Positions 30,722-35,627 of a stretch of DNA of 35,627 bases are shown in pieces. This stretch comes from Mycobacterium sp. ACS1612. Its GTDB lineage: Bacteria > Actinomycetota > Actinomycetes > Mycobacteriales > Mycobacteriaceae. Under the pieces are notes generated by a model. It had not been told where the DNA came from. It made no database searches and saw only the letters and a list, made by a program, of their open reading frames with translations. The stretch covers positions 1 through 35,627 of the forward strand of contig NZ_LZHZ01000052.1 in assembly GCF_001667505.1 (NCBI RefSeq). The letters run 5' to 3'. Both the position numbers and the translations under genes were made by a program. Each line of letters starts with the position of its first letter. The stretch's first letter is position 1.

Positions 30722-31828
30722 CTACGCCGCAGGCCGTGCGTCCGAACCACAGCACCGCGTCGCCCTGGCAGCGAACCGCACCACGTGCCGCAGATCATGG
30801 TGGCTTCTGACGAACTCGGCCCGCTGACGATCCGCCGACGTACCGCGCTCGAACACCCGCGCCACCGCCTCACCGATTAGGTCGAATTCACCGTGCTCGC
30901 GTAGATCCGGTTCCAATTGCGCGATTACCCGCCGAATCACCAGCGGCGCAGGCATTATCGCTCCGCTATTCGGGTCGCACAGGTCGCCACGGATTCCGTA
31001 CCGAGCAGCCCGCCACCTGGCGGCAGTGATGGACGCGTCCGACAACGCAGGGGTCTGCGACCGTTGCGCAAGGGTTCGCACGAGTGAGCGCACCAACCCG
31101 GCATGAAGGATCGCATCGTCGATGTTCATGCACACGTCGGCGGCACGGAATTCCAGCGTGGGATAGCGGATCGACGGCCGGACGTCCCAATACAAGGTCG
31201 AAGCGTCGTCGATGACACCCGCGGCGGTCAGATCGGCCACCAACTGCTGGTACTCGTCGACAGACCGAAGCACGGGCGGCATACCCGACGTCGGCCACAT
31301 CGACCAGCACATCGTACGGAAGCTGGCGAAGCCGGTGTCCGACCCTTCGTGAAACGGTGAACTCGACGTTAGCGCGGCCAGCGCAGAAACATACGGCCGA
31401 ACGCGATTCATGATCGTCAGCGCGGTCGCCAGGTCGGGCACCGACACGTGCACATGCAATCCGCAGATGTTCTGGCGGTCCGCCAGCGCTCCGAACCGGT
31501 CTGCCATGGTGTCGTAGCGAGGCAGTGCGACACGCTCGAGGTCCTGCCAATGGGCGAACGGATGCGTGCCTGTCGCGAGGATCGCCGCGCCGGAGTGACC
31601 CGCCAGTTCACCGGCCGCCTGACGCGCCTTGGCCAACTCGTGCCGCAGTTCCGTCAGCGTGTCACACACGGGCGTCGCGATCTCGAGCTGGGTGGCCTGC
31701 AACTCACTGGTCACATACTCGTTAGTGGTGAATTGCCCTGACAGAGCATGTAATTCGGCGGTGACCGGATCGATGAGGTGATATTCCTCCTCCACCCCGA
31801 TGGTGTCGCCGACAGCCGAAATCGCCAT
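30722..31828 (-). CDS. GCS2/YbdK-family carboxylate-amine ligase
   Basis: 368 residues from ATG 31828 (MAISAVGDTIGVEEEYHLID), with CGGAG eight bases upstream; an open frame to 31933 is ignored. The glutamate-cysteine ligase family 2 pattern is clear: GVEEEYHLID, ELQATQLEIATPV, ATGTHPFAHWQ, NICGLHVHVSVPD, STLYWDVRPSIRYPTLEFRAADV. E. coli YbdK of this family shows weak glutamate-cysteine ligase activity; the true role in mycobacteria, which use mycothiol, is unknown. Length is normal. A good SigF-like promoter lies just upstream. Divergent from an Orn/Lys/Arg-type decarboxylase. Confidence 0.93.
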   Translation of the reverse strand: MAISAVGDTIGVEEEYHLIDPVTAELHALSGQFTTNEYVTSELQATQLEIATPVCDTLTELRHELAKARQAAGELAGHSGAAILATGTHPFAHWQDLERVALPRYDTMADRFGALADRQNICGLHVHVSVPDLATALTIMNRVRPYVSALAALTSSSPFHEGSDTGFASFRTMCWSMWPTSGMPPVLRSVDEYQQLVADLTAAGVIDDASTLYWDVRPSIRYPTLEFRAADVCMNIDDAILHAGLVRSLVRTLAQRSQTPALSDASITAARWRAARYGIRGDLCDPNSGAIMPAPLVIRRVIAQLEPDLREHGEFDLIGEAVARVFERGTSADRQRAEFVRSHHDLRHVVRFAARATRCCGSDARPAA

Positions 31829-31857
31829 GATCGTGCTCCGATCTCGTGCTGTGGACG

Positions 31858-31881
31858 TACCCACTGACGGCTCCGTCAAAC
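31858..31881 (-). promoter_or_regulatory. SigF-like promoter of the GCS2 gene
   Basis: Minus strand GTTT (31881-31878), 15 bases, GGGTA (31862-31858); -35 context TGTTTGAC as at the WS/DGAT gene. A start about 31850 leaves a leader of about 20 bases with the ribosome site. Confidence 0.6.
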
Positions 31882-31897
31882 ACACCGTGTCCACGGT

Positions 31898-31922
31898 GAT
31901 TCGAGCGGTTCGGCCCGGGTAT
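31898..31922 (+). promoter_or_regulatory. SigF-like promoter of the decarboxylase gene
   Basis: GATT (31898-31901), 15 bases, GGGTAT (31917-31922). Same GATT-N15-GGGTAT as the SRPBCC promoter at 6.1 kb. It predicts a start within about three bases of the ATG 31932, which has no ribosome site. Confidence 0.4.
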
Positions 31923-31931
31923 CCCAAGATC

Positions 31932-33392
31932 ATGGACCAGTCGAAAGCGCCGCTGCTGGACGCCTTGGCGGACTATCACCGCAGCGAGCGGTACGGCTTC
32001 AGCCCGCCGGGACACCGTCAGGGCCGCGGCACCGACGAGCGGGCTCTCGCGGTACTGGGCAAGGACCCGTTCCGCGACGACGTGGTGGCCTCCGGTGGCC
32101 TCGACGACCGGATGTCGCGCGGCGGCTTCTTGTCCGATGCGGAGGCCCTGATGGCCGACGCGGTCGGCGCGGACTCGGCGTTCTTCTCCACCTGTGGCAG
32201 TTCGTTGTCGGTGAAAGCCGCCATGATGGCGGTGGCCGCCGGAGCGGAACAGGGTCTGCTCATCGGCCGCGACAGCCACAAGTCGGTGGTGTCTGGGCTG
32301 ATTCTGTCCGGCGTGCAACCGCACTGGATCACGCCGCAGTGGGATGCCGACCGGCACTTCGCGCATCCGCCGTCGCCGGAGCAGGTGCGCGAGATGTGGG
32401 AGAAGTATCCGGACGCCGCGGGCGCCCTTGTGGTCAGCCCAAGTCCGTACGGCACGTGCGCCGATCTGGCAAGCATCGTCGAGGTCTGCCACCAACGGGG
32501 TAAGCCGCTGATCGTCGACGAAGCGTGGGGCGCTCACCTGCCGTTTCATGACGACCTTCCGACGTGGGCGATGGATGCCGGCGCCGATGTCTGCGTGGTG
32601 AGCGTGCACAAGATGGGCTCGGGCTTCGAGCAGGGTTCGGTCTTTCATCTGCAAGGCGATCTGGTCGACAAAGACCGGTTGGTCAAGTGCGCGGATGTGT
32701 TGATGACGACGAGTCCAAACGTGATGGTGTACGCCGCGCTGGATGCGTGGCGGCGGCAGATGGTTGAGCGAGGCAACGAAATGCTGGGCGCTGCATTGGA
32801 ATTGGCCCGAGATGTGCGTAACCGCATCAACGCGATACCCGACGTCACCGTGATGGAGGACGAGTTGCTCGGCGAGCAGGCATCGCATGACCTGGACCGA
32901 CTTCACGTGTTGATCGACATCGCCGACACCGGCACGTCGGGGTATCAGGCCGCCGACTGGATGCGGGAGCACTGCCTACTCGACGTCGGCGAAGCAGACC
33001 ACCGCCGGATGGTGCCCAAGCTGTCCTACGCCGACGACAAGCACACCGTCGGTCGCCTGCTCGATGCGTTGATGTCATGGCGCGAGGCCGCCCGCAACTT
33101 CGATCCGCCACCGCAGATCGACTTGCCGTCACCCGAGGAGATTCAATTGGACACGGTCATGCTGCCCCGCGACGCGTTCTTCGCCCGGACGGAGATGGTG
33201 CCCGCCGACCGGGCGGCAGACCGCATATCGGCAGAACTGATCACGCCATATCCGCCCGGCGTCCCGGCGGTTGCGCCGGGGGAACTACTCAACGATGCGG
33301 TGATCGACTATCTGCGCACAGGCGCCGATGCAGGGATGAACCTGCCGGACGCTTCCGATGCGCAGGCGCACGAGTTCAAAGTCGTGGCTTAA
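31932..33392 (+). CDS. Orn/Lys/Arg-type PLP decarboxylase
   Basis: 486 residues from ATG 31932 (MDQSKAPLLDALADYH); residues encoded before it are non-coding in character. Fold-type I decarboxylase: YGFSPPGHRQG at the start, FFSTCGSSLSVKAAMMA, the HDSHKS-like RDSHKSVVSG, LIVDEAWGAHLPFH and Schiff-base Lys227 in SVHKMGSGFEQGS. The C-terminal domain (about 370-486) holds LITPYPPGVPAVAPGE, conserved in the family. Rv2531c of M. tuberculosis is the relative I recall. The substrate could be ornithine, lysine, arginine or another amino acid. It ends with a stop overlapping that of the convergent nitrilase gene. SigF-like promoter shared region with GCS2. Confidence 0.93.
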   Translation: MDQSKAPLLDALADYHRSERYGFSPPGHRQGRGTDERALAVLGKDPFRDDVVASGGLDDRMSRGGFLSDAEALMADAVGADSAFFSTCGSSLSVKAAMMAVAAGAEQGLLIGRDSHKSVVSGLILSGVQPHWITPQWDADRHFAHPPSPEQVREMWEKYPDAAGALVVSPSPYGTCADLASIVEVCHQRGKPLIVDEAWGAHLPFHDDLPTWAMDAGADVCVVSVHKMGSGFEQGSVFHLQGDLVDKDRLVKCADVLMTTSPNVMVYAALDAWRRQMVERGNEMLGAALELARDVRNRINAIPDVTVMEDELLGEQASHDLDRLHVLIDIADTGTSGYQAADWMREHCLLDVGEADHRRMVPKLSYADDKHTVGRLLDALMSWREAARNFDPPPQIDLPSPEEIQLDTVMLPRDAFFARTEMVPADRAADRISAELITPYPPGVPAVAPGELLNDAVIDYLRTGADAGMNLPDASDAQAHEFKVVA

Positions 33393-34243
33393 GCTTTCGG
33401 CCGCCAGGTCTGCGGCGTGATCCGGCCTTCGTATACGGGTAGGTCGATGGGCCGGTCGGTGTCGACGAACTGCGACCACGGCCTGGTCACCCCGGCCGTG
33501 CCGGTTTCCCGGGTGCGGCGGACTTCGTCCAGGTCGATGGTCGCGGCGAGCACCGTGGGTTCTGCGCCGACGGCCGCCGCCAGGATCCGACCTTGCGGAT
33601 CTACCAGCAGACTGCGACCTTGACCCCGCGGAGCCGCCGAGTTGACACTGGCCACGAAGACCTGGTTGACGATCGCATTGGCTTGTGCCAGAACGACTTC
33701 CTGCGCGCGGTCAGCCGTCGGCGTCAGCACCACGTTGAGCAATAGTTCGGCTCCCATCCACGACAGCTGGCGAGACACCTCGGGGAACCAGGCGTCGTAG
33801 CAGACCGTCAATCCGACCGTCCCCACGTCGCCGATCGGCAGCGTGACGAACTCGGCCCCGGGTTCGCACGTCTCGACTGGGCGCCAGGGAAAGACTTTGC
33901 GATAGCTGGCGGCCAGTTCACCCGCCGGTGAGAACACCACCATCGTGTTGTAGATGACTCCGGATTCGTCTCGTTCGAGCACGCTGCCCGGCACCACCCA
34001 GACGTTAAGGTCTGCTGCGAGACCGGCGACCTGTCGGCACAACGGACTGTCGAGCGGTTCGGCGTGGCGTTCCGTGCTGGCCGGGTCCCATGGGTCCCAC
34101 GATCCGAACAGGTGGTGTTCGGGGAAGACGAACATCGACGTGTTCGGGTGCTGCCGCGTGAGGACCCGCATCTGTTCGCCGAACTCCGCCGGCGACGACA
34201 CCGCGTCGGCCTGCACCAGCGCCAGGGACAGCTCTTTGGCCAC
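33389..34243 (-). CDS. Carbon-nitrogen hydrolase (nitrilase superfamily)
   Basis: 284 residues from GTG 34243, where the first beta-strand (AKELSLALVQAD) begins and 35 bases after the preceding gene's stop; an open frame to 34420 runs into that gene. The catalytic triad is intact: Glu42 in VFPEHHLFG, Lys116 in YRKVFPW, Cys148 in TVCYDAWFPE. RGQGRSLLVDPQGRI and a C-terminal strand follow. Members hydrolyse amides, nitriles or N-carbamoyl compounds; the FPEHH and VCYDAWFPE context looks like aliphatic amidase/N-carbamoylase branches, without proof. With the neighbouring decarboxylase and GCS2, nitrogen metabolite handling is a loose theme (inference). Confidence 0.92.
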   Translation of the reverse strand: MAKELSLALVQADAVSSPAEFGEQMRVLTRQHPNTSMFVFPEHHLFGSWDPWDPASTERHAEPLDSPLCRQVAGLAADLNVWVVPGSVLERDESGVIYNTMVVFSPAGELAASYRKVFPWRPVETCEPGAEFVTLPIGDVGTVGLTVCYDAWFPEVSRQLSWMGAELLLNVVLTPTADRAQEVVLAQANAIVNQVFVASVNSAAPRGQGRSLLVDPQGRILAAAVGAEPTVLAATIDLDEVRRTRETGTAGVTRPWSQFVDTDRPIDLPVYEGRITPQTWRPKA

Positions 34244-34278
34244 GTGGACGCAGTACCCGTGCAGCGGTGGCGCAAACG

Positions 34279-35627
34279 TCAGCCACTGCCGTAGAGATGC
34301 AACACCTTGGCCGCGGCGGTCGCTACTTCGCCGCGAAGTTTCTGGATCGGTGGGCTGCCCCGCACGAGGATGGAATTCGAGAGCAGCACGACGTAAGTAT
34401 CCGAGCCGGGATCGATCCATATCGTGGTTCCGGTGAACCCGGTGTGGCCGAAGCTGCCGACCGGGAAGACGTCGCCTCGCGGCATCGATAGCCCGGTATC
34501 GATGTCCCAGCCGAAACCGCGCAGGTTCTGTCCCCTGACCGCCGGGTAGTGCCGACTCTGCCCGACGGCTTGCCGAGTTGCTTCATTCGCCGCTTCGACC
34601 TGTTGAGGCGTGTGTCCGGGCTGCTGCGGAGTCGTCATCAACTCCAGAGTTGGCTGCTCGAGCGGAAATTCACTCGGCCGCCCCGCCAACCGGTCGATCA
34701 GCGCCTGCGCGTAGATGCCGACGTCATGCGCCGTCGAGAACAAGCCCGCGTGTCCCGCCACGCCGCCCATGCGTCGCGCCGTCATGTCGTGCACCGTGCC
34801 GCGAAGCAGGTGGTCAAGATCGGGATTGCGGCCGGGGTCGGCACGGCCCTCTTCGTCGCGGGCGGTCGGGGCGATGCGCGTCAGAAGGTCGACGTTCCAG
34901 GTGCCGTCCGAACACGCGACACTCTCACTCGACGCGGGCGCCCACGCGATCGCCGCGCCCCTGAGCGCATGTGGGCCACAGGCTTTGGCAGCGGGCAGAT
35001 ATCGGGTATCGGCCATGCCCAGCGGCGCGAAGACGTGTTCGGCAACGTAGACGTCTTCGGCTTCGCCCGTGAGCTTCTCGATCAGGGCGCCGAGCAAGAT
35101 GAAGTTGATGTCGGAATAGCGAAAGCCTTCGCCTGGTGCTGACTCCAGCGGCGTGGTGAGCGCGCGCCGTAGGCCTTCTGCCTTGTCGGCGCGATCAAGC
35201 CCCCACGGGTCCTTGAGTTCGACGTCACCGGTTTCACCCGAAGTGTGCGTCAGCAGCATGCGTACGGTCACTTTCGCACGCTGAGGGTCGTTGGCGGCGT
35301 TGAAGTCCGGCAGATACCGCTGCACGGGATCGTCGAAGGCCACCACGCCTTGCTCGTAGAGCTGCATGACGGCGGTCGCGGTGGCAAGCGGCTTGGTCAA
35401 CGAGGCCATGTCGAAGATGGTGTCGTCGGTCATCGGCTCGGCGGGTGCGGGTGATCCGTCGAGTCCCGGCTCGCCTGCGATCTTGCGGTCGCCGTACGCC
35501 TGCTGGAAGACGACGCGGCCGCCGTGGCCGATCAGAACCACGGCGCCAGGCAGCTTGCGATCCGCGATCGCGTCGTTGATCAAGTTCGACACCGTCGTGA
35601 AATCGAAAACCGGGGCCGGGGCGGGCG
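34279..35627 (-). CDS. Serine hydrolase of the beta-lactamase/PBP4* fold, 5' end cut by window edge
   Basis: The frame is open to the last base: before GTG 35592 it reads APAPVFDFTTV, so the real start lies beyond the window. Visible 437 residues from that GTG: class C-like serine hydrolase with Ser64-x-x-Lys67 in MASLTKPLATA, the Tyr of FRYSDINF, and HTGFTG near 380. MLLTHTSG and LGMADTRY are typical of the Pfam beta-lactamase family. The Pro/Ala beginning suggests a linker after a signal peptide. Mycobacterial relatives are esterases or D,D-peptidases of uncertain substrate. It is upstream of, and probably cotranscribed with, the nitrilase gene. Confidence 0.9.
   Translation of the reverse strand, partial: PAPAPVFDFTTVSNLINDAIADRKLPGAVVLIGHGGRVVFQQAYGDRKIAGEPGLDGSPAPAEPMTDDTIFDMASLTKPLATATAVMQLYEQGVVAFDDPVQRYLPDFNAANDPQRAKVTVRMLLTHTSGETGDVELKDPWGLDRADKAEGLRRALTTPLESAPGEGFRYSDINFILLGALIEKLTGEAEDVYVAEHVFAPLGMADTRYLPAAKACGPHALRGAAIAWAPASSESVACSDGTWNVDLLTRIAPTARDEEGRADPGRNPDLDHLLRGTVHDMTARRMGGVAGHAGLFSTAHDVGIYAQALIDRLAGRPSEFPLEQPTLELMTTPQQPGHTPQQVEAANEATRQAVGQSRHYPAVRGQNLRGFGWDIDTGLSMPRGDVFPVGSFGHTGFTGTTIWIDPGSDTYVVLLSNSILVRGSPPIQKLRGEVATAAAKVLHLYGSG

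Noticed and set aside
31829..31933. 35-residue extension of the GCS2 protein
   Set aside because: It runs through the SigF-like promoter, and ATG 31828 has a ribosome site and fits family length.
34244..34420. 59-residue N-terminal extension of the nitrilase
   Set aside because: It overlaps the end of the serine-hydrolase gene and precedes the first conserved strand.
1..35627. Mobile elements, integrases, tRNA or rRNA genes
   Set aside because: No transposase, integrase, cloverleaf or rRNA-like sequence was seen, although a tRNA scan could not be run.

Overview
The window is high-GC actinobacterial DNA and almost certainly mycobacterial (fast-growing Mycolicibacterium-like is my guess; species not determinable here). 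The marks are a WS/DGAT acyltransferase, NxGxx pentapeptide repeats of the PPE-MPTR kind, a Pro/Thr-rich membrane protein of the Rv0312 sort, DUF2510 plus excalibur domains, leaderless-looking starts, and several GTTT-N15/17-GGGTA promoters resembling the mycobacterial SigF consensus. Both end genes are cut by the window edges. I see no rRNA, tRNA, insertion sequence, phage or CRISPR.

Layout. 1-3.0 kb: tail of a proline-rich membrane protein and a large alpha/beta-hydrolase. 3.1-8.8 kb is a worn accessory stretch: a stand-alone ANTAR protein, a new 47-residue ORF next to a Mut7-C nuclease-like protein, a frameshifted Ltp-lipoprotein remnant, a DUF2510/excalibur protein, a small hydrophilic protein, an SRPBCC protein, an SQR-like flavoprotein, and a deletion scar joining a truncated AraC regulator to the tail of a DJ-1/PfpI gene whose operon partner (ABM monooxygenase) survives. 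8.8-12.3 kb: divergent pair of an actin-like/Pro-Thr-rich membrane protein and a 12-TM protein. 12.3-14.0 kb: a tightly coupled SDR-DUF899-DUF3072 operon. 14.1-18.6 kb: a PucR regulator divergent from mmsA and a class III aminotransferase, a likely beta-alanine/omega-amino-acid catabolic unit, with dyads between.

18.7-25.7 kb is a leftward gene train: an MPTR-like secreted protein, an MFS exporter, a SOUL haem-binding protein, a WS/DGAT acyltransferase (with its own SigF-like promoter), a cyclic-nucleotide-binding protein and an MFS-Usp fusion. 25.9-28.2 kb holds a GAF-SpoIIE phosphatase overlapping a cobalamin-binding protein with the Wx9EH motif of CarH-type B12 photoreceptors, which I rate the most interesting system: a possible light- or B12-gated input to a partner-switching stress pathway. 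28.2-35.6 kb: a GT1 glycosyltransferase, a collagen-like secreted protein, an M15 peptidase whose signal-peptide sequence has no start codon, a GCS2/YbdK ligase divergent from an Orn/Lys/Arg-type decarboxylase (both with SigF-like promoters), a nitrilase and a serine beta-lactamase-like hydrolase.

Several genes look eroded: frameshifts or missing starts at 4.98 kb, 8.3 kb, 25.98 kb and 30.0 kb, and an abnormal 170-nt overlap at 23.2 kb. Either this is a decaying accessory region or some of these are single-base sequence errors; reads or close relatives would decide.
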